A DNA stretch of 33,812 nt from positions 1-33,812 of the forward strand of contig CAIKXV010000185.1 of assembly GCA_903831455.1 (NCBI GenBank). Reading direction: 5' to 3'. Source of the DNA: an uncultured Pseudomonadota bacterium. GTDB lineage: Bacteria > Pseudomonadota > Gammaproteobacteria > Burkholderiales > CAIKXV01. Below are positions 22,939 to 32,006 of the stretch, in pieces. The notes below the pieces were generated by a model that saw only the letters and a program-made list of their open reading frames with translations, had not been told where the DNA came from and did no database searches. The position numbers and the translations under genes are program-made. Within the stretch, counting starts at the first letter, position 1. Each line of letters begins with the position of its first letter.

Positions 22939-24977
22939 TGGCCGAGTCCAACCCTTCCTCCGCGGAGCCCCGTGCCGCGGCAGGCGATCCCGGCACTGCC
23001 GTAGCCGGTCCGGAAGCGAACCCTGCGCACGTCGCCCTGGCGCCCGAAGCCGGGCATGCGGCCGGCCCCGACTCGCCCGGCGCCCCAGGCCACGCGCAAT
23101 CCGCGCCCGCCCACGGCGCACGGGCCGCGATCGCGCTGGCCGCGCTGGGCGTCGTGTTCGGCGACATCGGCACCAGCCCGCTGTATGCGATGAAGGAGGT
23201 GTTCTCCGAAGCCCACGCCATCAGCGCCACGCACGACCACGTGCTGGGCGCCGCATCGCTGGTGTTCTGGGCCCTGATGCTGGTGGTATCGGTCAAGTAC
23301 GTGCTGTTCATCATGCGCGCGGACAACCGCGGCGAAGGCGGCATCATGGCGCTGATGGCCCTGGTGCTGCGGGGTACCGACGCACGGCGCGACGCCCGGC
23401 AGCGCGCGGTGCTGGTGCTGCTGGGCATCTTCGGCGCGGCCCTGTTCTACGGCGATGGCGCGATCACGCCCGCCATCTCCGTGCTGTCGGCCGTCGAGGG
23501 ACTGGAGGTCATCGCCCCGTCGCTGTCGGCCGCCGTGATCCCGATCACGCTGACCGTGCTGGTCGGGCTGTTCCTGATGCAGCGGCGGGGCACCGGGGCC
23601 GTCGGACGCCTCTTCGGTCCGATCACGCTGGCCTGGTTCGCCGCGCTCGCGCTGGGCGGCATCGCCAGCATCGCGCAAACCCCCGAGGTGCTGGCCGGAC
23701 TCAACCCCGCCTACGGGCTCACCTTCCTGCTCGAGGGGCGGCTCACCGCGCTGTTCGTGCTGGGCGCGGTCGTGCTCGCGGTCACCGGCGCCGAGGCGCT
23801 CTACGCCGACATGGGACACTTCGGCCGGGCGCCGATCAGGCTCGCCTGGTACGGACTGGTGCTGCCCGCGCTGGTGCTGAACTATTTCGGACAGGCCGCG
23901 CTGATGGTGCGCGACCCCTCGGCCATCCGCAATCCCTTCTACCTGATGTTCCCCGACTGGGCGCAGATCCCGATGCTGCTGCTGGCCACCGCCGCCACGG
24001 TGATCGCCTCGCAGGCGGTGATCTCCGGCGCGTTCTCGGTCACGCGGCAGGCCATCCAGCTCGGCTACTGCCCGCGGCTGGCGATCGTCCACACTTCCGA
24101 GCGCGAGATCGGGCAGGTCTACATCCCGCTGGTGAACTGGCTGCTGCTGTTCGCGGTCGTGGCGCTGGTGCTGGGCTTCCAGACCTCGGGGGCACTGGCC
24201 TCGGCCTACGGCATCGCGGTCACCGGCACGATGGCGATCGACACCGTGCTCGCCGCGGTGGTGTTCCGCCGGGTGTGGGGCTGGAGCTACGCGCGCACGA
24301 TCGCCTTCCTGCTCGCCTTCGCGGTCATCGACCTCGCGTTCCTCGGCGCCAACCTGCTCAAGCTCGCCGATGGCGCGTGGTTCCCGCTGACCCTGGGGCT
24401 GCTCGGGGTCGTCGTGCTCACCACCTGGAAGCGGGGACGCGAACTGCTGATGGACGGGCTGCGCGAAGGCGCGATCGACCTGCGCAGCTTCATCGAAGGC
24501 CTGTCGCGCCATCCGCCCACGCGCGTCGAGGGTACCGGCGTATTCCTCACCGCGGACCGCGACGGCGTGCCGCATGCACTGCTGCACAACCTGCTGCACA
24601 ACAAGGTCCTGCACGAACGGGTGCTGCTGCTCACCGTGGTGATCGACGACGTGCCCAGCGTACCGGCCTCGCAGCGGCTGCGGGTCGAGACGCTGGCCGA
24701 GGGCTTCCACCGCCTCACCCTCCATTTCGGCTTCCGCGATACGCCCGACGTTCCGGTGGCACTCGAGGGCCTGCCGGCCTTCGGACTGCCCTTCGAGATG
24801 ATGGAGACCTCGTTCTTCCTCTCCCGCGAGACGGTGGTGCCCACGATGCGCCGGGGCATGGCGCTGTGGCGCGAGCGGCTGTTCGCCGCCATGGCGCGCA
24901 ACGCCGGCAGCGCAGCCGCGTATTTCCGCCTGCCCGCCAACCGCGTGATCGAGCTGGGCACGCAGGTCGAGATCTGA
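22938..24977 (+). CDS. kup: KUP-family potassium uptake protein
   Basis: This 679-residue inner-membrane K+ importer (proton-coupled in known members) begins with the family's first motif GVVFGDIGTSPLYA at residues 71-84, then about 12 membrane segments. Hallmarks include NRGEGGIMALMAL, FYGDGAITPAISVLSAVEGL, GAEALYADMGHFG, VISGAFSVTRQAIQLGY and ASAYGIAVTGTMAIDT. The cytoplasmic C-terminal part keeps GTGVFLT and NKVLHE. Unusually, about 60 Ala/Pro/Gly-rich residues precede the first membrane segment; they look disordered. The ATG at 22938 follows a -10 box directly and has no ribosome site. Confidence 0.97.
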   Translation: MAESNPSSAEPRAAAGDPGTAVAGPEANPAHVALAPEAGHAAGPDSPGAPGHAQSAPAHGARAAIALAALGVVFGDIGTSPLYAMKEVFSEAHAISATHDHVLGAASLVFWALMLVVSVKYVLFIMRADNRGEGGIMALMALVLRGTDARRDARQRAVLVLLGIFGAALFYGDGAITPAISVLSAVEGLEVIAPSLSAAVIPITLTVLVGLFLMQRRGTGAVGRLFGPITLAWFAALALGGIASIAQTPEVLAGLNPAYGLTFLLEGRLTALFVLGAVVLAVTGAEALYADMGHFGRAPIRLAWYGLVLPALVLNYFGQAALMVRDPSAIRNPFYLMFPDWAQIPMLLLATAATVIASQAVISGAFSVTRQAIQLGYCPRLAIVHTSEREIGQVYIPLVNWLLLFAVVALVLGFQTSGALASAYGIAVTGTMAIDTVLAAVVFRRVWGWSYARTIAFLLAFAVIDLAFLGANLLKLADGAWFPLTLGLLGVVVLTTWKRGRELLMDGLREGAIDLRSFIEGLSRHPPTRVEGTGVFLTADRDGVPHALLHNLLHNKVLHERVLLLTVVIDDVPSVPASQRLRVETLAEGFHRLTLHFGFRDTPDVPVALEGLPAFGLPFEMMETSFFLSRETVVPTMRRGMALWRERLFAAMARNAGSAAAYFRLPANRVIELGTQVEI

Positions 24978-25215
24978 TCGGGCGGGCTTCCGCCCCACGC
25001 ATGCCCGCCCGTCGGGTACGGCCCGATCCGGCCCACCCGGTGTCGCCGCGATGGCACGCGTCGCCGAGCCCGCGCCAGGTCCCTGTGCCCGCCGCCGTGC
25101 GCTCCTGCGGCCGGTTCGCGCTCGCAGGCGCGGCCGGGGCACGGGCCGCCCTCGGCGCAGGGTCCCGGCGGCAGCGCCGCGAACGGTCGCGCGCCCCTGC
25201 GCTATGCTGCAGGCC
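24978..25215 (+). promoter_or_regulatory. Upstream region of the DUF2157 gene with a start-adjacent -10
   Basis: This is a 238-base gap between kup and the DUF2157 gene. TATGCT at 25203-25208 looks like a -10 (4 of 6), with only a poor -35. It would place the transcription start at about 25215, next to the ATG at 25216, again pointing to a leaderless message. The ATG inside TATGCT (25204) is in frame but is better explained as promoter. Confidence 0.4.
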
Positions 25216-26355
25216 ATGTCGCTGCGAAAACTGAAGGCGTGGGAGGACGCAGGCCTCATCGATGCCGCCACCCACGCACGCATCCGCGACTGGGAGGCCG
25301 CGCACGCGCGGCCCTACGCGCTGCGCGCGGTGGTCGGCCTCGCCGTGCTGGCGATCGGGCTGGGCATCGTCTCGGTGGTCGCCGCCCACTGGGCCGAGAT
25401 CCCCGGCGAGATCCGCCTCACGCTCCACTTCACCCTCATCCTCGGCTGCCTCGCGGCGCTGGTGCGCGTCGATCACGACGCGCTGCTGTTCGTGCCGGGC
25501 GTGCTCGGGCTGACCTTCTTCGGCCACCTGGGCCAGGTCTACCAGACGAGTTCTCCACTGTACGTTCCCCTCGGGCTCTGGCTGCTGCTGTTCTCGCCGC
25601 TGCTGCTCGCCCGAGGTCGCGGCTGGCTCATCGTGCTGCTGTTCTTCGCGACGCTCGTGCTGACCCTGCTGGTCTATGCGGGCGAGCTGCTGGATCGGGC
25701 GGATCCTGCCGAGGCCTGGCGCACGGGCGCGCGCACGGCCCTTGCCCTGGCTTCGCCCGCGCTGATCGCACCGCTGGCGGCATGGGCCTGCGCGCGCAGC
25801 GACCGGCCCGGCTTCTGGCGGAGGCTCGCCCGGCTGGCGCTGGGGTGGTCCGCGACGCTCGCCAGTGCCGCTGCCGCCGCCAGCCTGGCGTCCTTCAGGA
25901 CGCAGCCGGACCCGGAATGGTCGTTGAGCCTCGCCGCGGCCCTCGCGGTCTCGACCACCCTCGTGGTCGCGGCAGCCGTGCTGCGCAGGCTCCGGTCCGA
26001 CGCGCAGGCCCGTCTCGAGCCGACCGTGTTCGCCGGGCTCGCCGTCGTCCCGCCGCTCGCGTGGCTGCTCGGCGGCAGCGAGGTGGTGGCGGCCCTGCTG
26101 TTCATGGGGCTGTGGGCCGGCCTCGCCCTGGCCGCGCTGCATGCAGGCTGGCGCGAGGCCTTCCAGCTGGCCGTCGCGCTCATCGCGCTGCGGCTGGTGA
26201 TCCTGAGCTTCGAACTGGCCGGCGATCTGCTCACCAGCGGTGCCGGCCTCATCCTCTCCGGCCTGCTGATCCTCGGCGTGGTCTGGGCTGCGCTGCGCGT
26301 GGCGAGGCGTTTCGCGCCACAGGCCCCGGGCCGCGGTGAAGCGGGACCCGGATGA
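25216..26355 (+). CDS. DUF2157 polytopic membrane protein
   Basis: This 379-residue inner-membrane protein has a short soluble N-terminus (MSLRKLKAWEDAGLIDAAT) typical of DUF2157, then about ten hydrophobic segments beginning RAVVGLAVLAIGLGIVSVVAAHW. FFGHLGQVYQ is a conserved DUF2157 segment. Its function is unknown. I chose the ATG at 25216; an in-frame ATG at 25204 would add four residues. It overlaps the next gene by ATGA (26352-26355), and the DUF2157/GDYXXLXY pair is a known recurrent gene pair, suggesting one membrane complex. Confidence 0.88.
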   Translation: MSLRKLKAWEDAGLIDAATHARIRDWEAAHARPYALRAVVGLAVLAIGLGIVSVVAAHWAEIPGEIRLTLHFTLILGCLAALVRVDHDALLFVPGVLGLTFFGHLGQVYQTSSPLYVPLGLWLLLFSPLLLARGRGWLIVLLFFATLVLTLLVYAGELLDRADPAEAWRTGARTALALASPALIAPLAAWACARSDRPGFWRRLARLALGWSATLASAAAAASLASFRTQPDPEWSLSLAAALAVSTTLVVAAAVLRRLRSDAQARLEPTVFAGLAVVPPLAWLLGGSEVVAALLFMGLWAGLALAALHAGWREAFQLAVALIALRLVILSFELAGDLLTSGAGLILSGLLILGVVWAALRVARRFAPQAPGRGEAGPG

Positions 26356-26855
26356 ACCGCCCGAATCCCCGCGCGCTGCTGCGCGCCCTCGTCCTTGCAC
26401 TGCCCCTGCTGGGGCTGGGCGCGATCTGGGCGATCGTCCATACCCGCGCCCAGCAGGGCGTCGAGTGGGACGTGCCGGTACGCGGCTACGACCCGCGCGA
26501 CCTGCTGCGCGGGCACTACATCGTCTACCGGTACGACTGGCCCGGGCTGGACGCCGGCCCCGCCCTGCTCGCCACTGCCCGGGGGCTGTGCCTGCACGGC
26601 GAGCCTCCACGCATCGAACGGGTCGCGATCCTCGAGGGCGCCTGCACCCATCCGGTCCGCGCGACCGAGGCCGGCTCGGGGCTGGCAACGGGCAGGCTGT
26701 ACGTCCCGCAGTCGCAAGCGGCCCCGCTGGAGCGGCAACTGGCCGACGACTCGCGGCGGGCGATCCTGCGCTTCCGGCTGCGTCCGGATGGCCACCTCAT
26801 GCCCCTGCGCATCACGGTCGAGCCCGCCGCTGGAACCCGCTCTCCGCAGCCCTGA
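26352..26855 (+). CDS. GDYXXLXY-family protein
   Basis: This 167-residue protein has an N-terminal membrane anchor (residues about 8-30) and a soluble, probably periplasmic, domain. The name-giving motif is present in altered form: G54-H-Y-I-V-Y-R-Y61, with His for Asp and Tyr for Leu. The region before it (VPVRGYDPRDLLRG) is also typical. It is translationally coupled to the DUF2157 gene by ATGA. Its function is unknown; the pairing implies that it acts with that membrane protein. Confidence 0.85.
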   Translation: MNRPNPRALLRALVLALPLLGLGAIWAIVHTRAQQGVEWDVPVRGYDPRDLLRGHYIVYRYDWPGLDAGPALLATARGLCLHGEPPRIERVAILEGACTHPVRATEAGSGLATGRLYVPQSQAAPLERQLADDSRRAILRFRLRPDGHLMPLRITVEPAAGTRSPQP

Positions 26856-26884
26856 GCGGATGCATCGGCCGCGAGCACCGCGTT

Positions 26885-26898
26885 CGCCGGCATCGGCG
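26885..26898. terminator. Convergent intergenic hairpin
   Basis: CGCCG-GCAT-CGGCG is a perfect 5-bp stem with a tetraloop. It lies in the 87-base gap between the convergent GDYXXLXY and ghrA genes; ACCGC-CT-GCGGT (26913-26924) follows. The position fits a bidirectional terminator; no T-run is present. Confidence 0.35.
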
Positions 26899-26942
26899 GG
26901 CGTCGGACTGCAACCGCCTGCGGTCGACGCCGAGCAGGCCGC

Positions 26943-27872
26943 TCAGTAGCCGCGAGTCGGATCCACGACGTTGGCCGGCCTCTCGCCGCGTCGCACCCGC
27001 GCGAGATTGTCGACCACCTGCGCCGCCGCGGTGCGCGGGATGGCGATCGAGGCCAGATGCGGGGTGATCAGCACCTGCGGCAGGTCCCAGAGCGGGTGGC
27101 CCGCCGGCAACGGCTCTTCGTGGAAGACGTCGAGCGTGGCCTCGGCGACGTGGCCCGAGCGCAGCGCCGCCACCAGCGCACGCTCGTCCACGGTTCGACC
27201 GCGGCCCGCGCTCACCAGCTTCGCCCCGCGCGGCAGCATCGCCAGCCGACGCGCGTCCATCAGCCCCTCGGTGGCCGGCGTGAGCGGCAGCAGCATCACG
27301 CAGATCTCGCACTGCGCGAGGAAGGCGGGTAGCGCCTCGTCGCCGGCGAGGCCCTCGACACCCGGCAGCGTCTTCGGGGTGCGCGACCAGCCCAACACGC
27401 GAAAGCCCTGCCGTGCGAGTTCGCAGGCAGCCATCGAGCCCAGTTGCCCCAGGCCCATCACCCCGACCGTGCACTCGCGCGCCTCGCGCGGCGCGATCCA
27501 CTGCCACGCGCGGCGCTCGCGCGCGCGTTCGAACGCACCGAAGTCGCGGAAATGCCGCAGCACCGCGGCCAGCACGTACTGCGCCATCATCCGGCCCATC
27601 GCGGGGTCCGAGATGCGGGTGACCGGCACGCCTGCGGGCAGCGTGGGGTCGCGCACGATCGCATCGACCCCCGCGCCGAGGTTCACGATGAGCCGCAGGC
27701 GCGGAAACTGCCGGTAGAAGCCGGCCGGCGCATTCCAGGCGAGCACGGCCTCCACCTCGGCGGGATCACCGCACTGCGGCCAGGCACGGAACTCCAGTTC
27801 GGGCTCGGCCTGCGCGAAGGCGGACTGCCACTCCGAGGCGCTGTCGTACTCGCTGTAGAAGAGCAGCGCCAT
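26943..27872 (-). CDS. ghrA: GhrA-type glyoxylate/hydroxypyruvate reductase (2-hydroxyacid dehydrogenase)
   Basis: This 309-residue cytoplasmic D-2-hydroxyacid dehydrogenase has a nucleotide site GLGQLG at 140-145 and WSR after the second strand (as in E. coli GhrA, NADPH-preferring). The catalytic set is Arg224 (SAGRG), Glu253 (FHEEPLP) and His272 (TPHLAS). NLGAGVDAI at 64-72 and the C-terminal VDPTRGY also match GhrA. It would reduce glyoxylate, hydroxypyruvate or another 2-oxoacid. It is the last gene of the acyl-CoA cluster, 8 bases after the acyl-CoA dehydrogenase stop. Its presence there suggests that a 2-oxo/2-hydroxyacid arises in the pathway. Confidence 0.92.
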   Translation of the reverse strand: MALLFYSEYDSASEWQSAFAQAEPELEFRAWPQCGDPAEVEAVLAWNAPAGFYRQFPRLRLIVNLGAGVDAIVRDPTLPAGVPVTRISDPAMGRMMAQYVLAAVLRHFRDFGAFERARERRAWQWIAPREARECTVGVMGLGQLGSMAACELARQGFRVLGWSRTPKTLPGVEGLAGDEALPAFLAQCEICVMLLPLTPATEGLMDARRLAMLPRGAKLVSAGRGRTVDERALVAALRSGHVAEATLDVFHEEPLPAGHPLWDLPQVLITPHLASIAIPRTAAAQVVDNLARVRRGERPANVVDPTRGY

Positions 27873-27880
27873 GGATGCAC

Positions 27881-29104
27881 TCAGGCGAAGGCGGAGATCC
27901 CGGTCATCGCACGCCCCAGCACCAGCGCGTGGATGTCGCTGGTGCCTTCCAGCGTGTTGACCGTCTCCATGTTGAGCAGGTGCCGGATCACGGCGTACTC
28001 GTCGCTGATGCCGTTCCCGCCGTGCATGTCACGCGCGGCGCGCGCGATCTCCAGCGCCTTGCCGGTGGAGTTGCGCTTGACGATGGACACCATCTCCGGC
28101 GAGGCACGGTTCTCGTCGCGCAGCCGCGACACCCGCAGCACGGCCTGCAGCCCGATGGCGATCTCGCACTGCATGTCGGCGAGCTTCTTCTGCACCAGCT
28201 GGTTGGCGGCGAGCGGTCGCCCGAACTGGTGGCGGTCGATCGTGTAGCGTCGCGCCGCATGCCAGCAGGCCTCGGCCGCGCCCAGCGCGCCCCAGGCAAT
28301 GCCGAAGCGCGCGTTGTTCAGGCAGCCGAACGGCCCGCGCAGCCCACGCGCGCCCGGCAGCAGCTGCGCGTCGGGCACGAACACCTGGTCCATCGCGATC
28401 TCGCCGGTGGGACTCGCGCGCACCGAGAACTTGCCTTCGATCTTCCGGGTGGCGAGCCCGGGCATGCCGCGCTCGAGGATGAAGCCGCGGATCGTGTCCT
28501 CGCGGTCCTCGCCGCCGGAGGTCTTCGCCCACACCACCATCAGGTCGGCGATCGGCGCGTGGGTGATCCAGATCTTGCTGCCGCTGAGCACCCACCCGCC
28601 ATCCACCTTGCGCGCGCGCGTGTTCATGCTGCCGGGGTCGGAGCCGTGGTCCGGCTCGGTCAGGCCGAAGCAGCCCAGCAGTTCGCCGGTGACCATGCGC
28701 GGCAGGTAGCGGCTGCGCTGCTCCTCGCTGCCGTAGGCGTAGATCGGCAGCATCGACAGCGTGCCCTGCGTGCCGCAGGCCGAGCGGAAGGCGGTGTCCA
28801 CCCGCTCGAGCTCGCGCATCACCAGCCCGTAGGCGACATAGCCGATGCCCGCGCAGCCATAGCCGGACAGCGTGGCCCCCAGCAGGCCGAGCTCGCCCAT
28901 CTCGCGCATGATCCCGCGATCGAAGGTCTCGTGGCGGTTCATCGCCACGATGCGCGGGGCAAGCCTCTCCTGCGCCCACGCGCGGGTGCTGTCGCGGATC
29001 GCGCGCTCCGACTCGTCGAGCTGGTCGTCGAGCAGGAACGGATCGTCCCACTCGAAGCGGCCCCCGGTCAGGGTGACCGCCTCGAGATCGCCGGGGACGC
29101 CCAT
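27881..29104 (-). CDS. Glutaryl-CoA-dehydrogenase-like acyl-CoA dehydrogenase
   Basis: This 407-residue FAD enzyme looks most like glutaryl-CoA dehydrogenase. It has Glu100 and FRS (Arg107-Ser108), matching the carboxylate-binding Glu87, Arg94 and Ser95 of the human enzyme. [12 protein letters not shown] is the FAD site, and the C-terminus [17 protein letters not shown] carries catalytic base Glu386. The residue before that Glu is Leu385, where glutaryl-CoA dehydrogenase has Tyr369. A dicarboxylyl-CoA substrate is likely; decarboxylation is uncertain. The ATG at 29104 gives the best N-terminus, though the ribosome site is poor; it starts 14 bases after the thiolase stop. An in-frame start at 29167 overlapping the thiolase is less likely. 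Confidence 0.93.
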   Translation of the reverse strand: MGVPGDLEAVTLTGGRFEWDDPFLLDDQLDESERAIRDSTRAWAQERLAPRIVAMNRHETFDRGIMREMGELGLLGATLSGYGCAGIGYVAYGLVMRELERVDTAFRSACGTQGTLSMLPIYAYGSEEQRSRYLPRMVTGELLGCFGLTEPDHGSDPGSMNTRARKVDGGWVLSGSKIWITHAPIADLMVVWAKTSGGEDREDTIRGFILERGMPGLATRKIEGKFSVRASPTGEIAMDQVFVPDAQLLPGARGLRGPFGCLNNARFGIAWGALGAAEACWHAARRYTIDRHQFGRPLAANQLVQKKLADMQCEIAIGLQAVLRVSRLRDENRASPEMVSIVKRNSTGKALEIARAARDMHGGNGISDEYAVIRHLLNMETVNTLEGTSDIHALVLGRAMTGISAFA

Positions 29105-29118
29105 GCGACCCCGCCGGA

Positions 29119-30318
29119 TCAGGTGCGCTCGATCACCATCGCCATGCCCTGGCCCACGCCGATGCACAGGCTGACCAGGGCGTAGCGACCCCCGACACGC
29201 TGCAACTGGCGGGCAGCGGTGAGCGCGATGCGCGCGCCCGAGGCACCCAGGGGATGGCCGACGGCGATGGCCCCGCCGTTCATGTTCACGCGCGAATCCT
29301 CGAACGAGGTCCCCAGCCCCTTCAGGCAGGCGAGTACCTGCGCGGCAAAGGCCTCGTTGATCTCGATCACGTCCATGTCCTTGAGCGTGAGCCCCGCACG
29401 CGCGAGCGCCTTCTGCGAGGAGGGCACCGGGCCGTAGCCCATGATCCGCGGCGGCACGCCCGCGGCGGCCGTGGCGAGGATGCGGGCGATCGGCTTCACG
29501 CCCGCCTTCTCGCCGATGGCGCGCGAACCCACGAGCACGGCGGCGGCCCCGTCGTTGACGCCCGATGCATTGCCCGCGGTGGTCACGCCGCCCGCGTTGA
29601 GCGGCTTGAGTTTCTGGAGCGCCTCCATCGTGGTGTCGGGGCGCGGATGCTCGTCGGCCGCCACGACCTTGGGGTCGCCCTTGCGCTGCGGGATGCTCAC
29701 CGGCGCGATCTCGCCATCGAAGAAGCCGTCGGCTTTCGCGGCGGCGTACTTGCGCTGCGAGGCCAGTGCGAACACGTCGGCGGCCTCGCGTGGCACGCCG
29801 ATGTCCTGCGCGAGGTTGTCGGCGGTCTGCGGCATCGAGTCATCGCCGAACTGCTTCTCGACCTTCGGGTTGGGGAAGCGCGGGCCGATGGTCGAGTCGA
29901 ACACGCGAAAGTCGCGGCTGTAGGCGCTCTCCGCCTTGGCCATCACGAAGGGGGCGCGGCTCATGCTCTCCACGCCTCCGGCGATGAACAGGTCGCCTTC
30001 GCCGGCAGTCACCACCTGGGCGGCATAGGCCACCGCGTTGAGCCCGCTCGCGCAGTTGCGCTGCAATACCGTGCCGCCGACCTCGATCGGAAGCCCCGCG
30101 AGCAGTCCGGCATGACGGGAGATGCAGCGGCTGTCCTCGCCCCCCTGGTTCGCGCAGCCGATCACGATGTCCTCGAGCTGCTCGGGCTTGAAGGCGCTGC
30201 GCGCCATCAACTCCTTCATCACCCCGGCGAGCAGGTCGTCGGGGCGCACGCCCGCCAGGGCACCGGCGTGGCGGCCGATCGGGGAGCGCAGTCCGTCGTA
30301 GATATAGGCGTCGAGCAT
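29119..30318 (-). CDS. Thiolase (acetyl-CoA C-acyltransferase / 3-oxoadipyl-CoA thiolase-like)
   Basis: This 399-residue degradative thiolase has nucleophile Cys89 ([11 protein letters not shown]), NEAFAAQ, His355 ([15 protein letters not shown]) and base Cys385 (SLCIGVGQG). It cleaves a 3-oxoacyl-CoA with CoA to acetyl-CoA and a shortened acyl-CoA. The N-terminus ([18 protein letters not shown]...[17 protein letters not shown]) resembles the 3-oxoadipyl-CoA thiolases PcaF/PaaJ, which would fit the glutaryl-CoA-like enzyme downstream. The NCASG box differs from the LCGSG common in that subgroup, so the subgroup is not certain. GAGG lies 7 bases before the ATG. Confidence 0.95.
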   Translation of the reverse strand: MLDAYIYDGLRSPIGRHAGALAGVRPDDLLAGVMKELMARSAFKPEQLEDIVIGCANQGGEDSRCISRHAGLLAGLPIEVGGTVLQRNCASGLNAVAYAAQVVTAGEGDLFIAGGVESMSRAPFVMAKAESAYSRDFRVFDSTIGPRFPNPKVEKQFGDDSMPQTADNLAQDIGVPREAADVFALASQRKYAAAKADGFFDGEIAPVSIPQRKGDPKVVAADEHPRPDTTMEALQKLKPLNAGGVTTAGNASGVNDGAAAVLVGSRAIGEKAGVKPIARILATAAAGVPPRIMGYGPVPSSQKALARAGLTLKDMDVIEINEAFAAQVLACLKGLGTSFEDSRVNMNGGAIAVGHPLGASGARIALTAARQLQRVGGRYALVSLCIGVGQGMAMVIERT

Positions 30319-30441
30319 GGAAGTCCTCGCGGGTTCGTTCGGTGAGTGCCGGAGACCTGCGGACGCCGGCGGGGAGGTGGGGCTTGCTGAGCGGGGGGCA
30401 CCTTGCCCGCAGGCGCATGCGCCGCGAACGCGGCGGGCGCG

Positions 30442-31968
30442 CTACTCGGGCGTGAGCAGCGACACGCCCAGGCGGGCGCGGCGGGTCATCCAGATGTTCG
30501 GGCGGTAGCGCGGATCGCCGAGGAGACGGTACATGTTCTCGAGCACCGCGTGGATGCGCCTGACGCCCACCACGTCGCCGAAACGCAGCGGACCGTTCGG
30601 GTAGTTGAGCCCGAGCGTGACGGCCTTGTCGATGTCGGCGGGCGAAGCGGTCTTCATCTGGGCAATCGAGCAGCCGATGTTGCAGATCATGGCCACCACG
30701 CGCTGGGCGATGAATCCGGGGCTGTCGCGCATCACCGTGACCGGTCGGCCGTCGGAGGCCAGCAGCCCGTGCGCAGCGGCCAGCATGGCCGGGTCGGTGA
30801 CCGGCGTGCCCATGATCGTGCGTCGGCGATCCATCGGGAACAGGGTGTCGACCGCGACCGTGCGCGCGGGATCGAGGCCCTGCTCGACCGCGCTGTGGGT
30901 GGCGTCGGTACCGTAGGGCGTGACCAGGATCAGCGCGCCCGCCGAAGGCTGCTCGCCGCGCTCGAGCGGCGCGCCCAGCGAGTCGAGCAGCGCGACCAGC
31001 GCCTCGTGGCCCTGCGGCTCGGCGCGGCTCACCCACACGCTCGCCGGACGCGCATCGGGAGCAGGCGCCTCGGCCGGCACCAGTGGCTTCATGTCGGCGT
31101 CGTAGTCGTAGAAGCCGCGCTTGCTCTTGCGGCCCAGCACGCCCGCTTCGCAGCGCGCGCGCATCAGCATCACCGGCCGGTAGCGCGGCTCGTCGTAGAA
31201 CTGCTGGTAGATCGCCTCGGAGGCGGGATGGGTGACATCCAGCCCGGTGAGTTCCATCAACTCGAACGGACCCATCCGGAAGCCACCGACATCGCGCATC
31301 ACGCGATCGACGTCGACGATGCCCGCCAGCGATTCCTGCAGCACGTGGGCCGACTCGATGGTGAAGCCACGCCCGACCTGGTTGACGATGAAGCCGGGCA
31401 CGTCCACGCAGCGCACCGGCTCGCGGGTCATGCGCCGCCCGATCACCATCAGCGCGTCGCCGACCCACGGCTGGGTCTGCACCCCGTCGATGACCTCGAC
31501 CAGCTTCATCAGCGGGACCGGGTTGAAGAAGTGAAAGCCCGCGAAACGACTGGCCGTGGCGAGCTTCGCCGAGATGGTGGTCACCGACAGCGAGGACGTG
31601 TTGGTGGCCAGGATGCACTCGGGCGAGACGACCTTCTCCAGTTCGGCGAAGGTCTGCTGCTTGATCGCCAGGTTCTCGATGATCGCCTCGACCACGAGGT
31701 GGGCGGCGGAGAATGCCTCCATCGACTCGACGACCTCGACCCGCCCCAGCGCGGCCGCGGCATCGGCCGCGGTCATCTGCCCCTTCTCGGCGGCCCGGTC
31801 GAACATCTTGCCGATGAAGCCGCGCGCCTCGGCCGCCAGGCCGGGTTTGGCGTCCATCAGCAGCACCCGCATGCCGCCGCCGGCGGCCACCTGCGCAATG
31901 CCGCGCCCCATGGCGCCAGCGCCCAGCACCCCGACGACGAGGTCGGGCCGGTTCGGATCGAAAGCCAT
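30442..31968 (-). CDS. 3-hydroxyacyl-CoA dehydrogenase (PaaH-like)
   Basis: This 508-residue enzyme oxidises 3-hydroxyacyl-CoA to 3-oxoacyl-CoA with NAD+. The Rossmann domain has GAGAMG at 16-21. The active-site dyad is His146 (GFHFFNPVP) and Glu158, spaced as in human HADH (12 residues), with NTSSLSVTTI (123-132) before it. The first C-terminal 3HCDH domain follows (DVPGFIVNQVGRG), and a second copy-like helical domain ends the chain (DSPGFIAQRVVAMICN). That double C-terminal layout and length match PaaH-type enzymes of phenylacetate and dicarboxylate breakdown. It lies upstream of the thiolase (123-base gap). AGGAG is 11 bases from the ATG. Confidence 0.95.
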   Translation of the reverse strand: MAFDPNRPDLVVGVLGAGAMGRGIAQVAAGGGMRVLLMDAKPGLAAEARGFIGKMFDRAAEKGQMTAADAAAALGRVEVVESMEAFSAAHLVVEAIIENLAIKQQTFAELEKVVSPECILATNTSSLSVTTISAKLATASRFAGFHFFNPVPLMKLVEVIDGVQTQPWVGDALMVIGRRMTREPVRCVDVPGFIVNQVGRGFTIESAHVLQESLAGIVDVDRVMRDVGGFRMGPFELMELTGLDVTHPASEAIYQQFYDEPRYRPVMLMRARCEAGVLGRKSKRGFYDYDADMKPLVPAEAPAPDARPASVWVSRAEPQGHEALVALLDSLGAPLERGEQPSAGALILVTPYGTDATHSAVEQGLDPARTVAVDTLFPMDRRRTIMGTPVTDPAMLAAAHGLLASDGRPVTVMRDSPGFIAQRVVAMICNIGCSIAQMKTASPADIDKAVTLGLNYPNGPLRFGDVVGVRRIHAVLENMYRLLGDPRYRPNIWMTRRARLGVSLLTPE

Positions 31969-32006
31969 GACTCGAGTGACTCCTGCTGCGATGAAGGACC
32001 GTCGCC

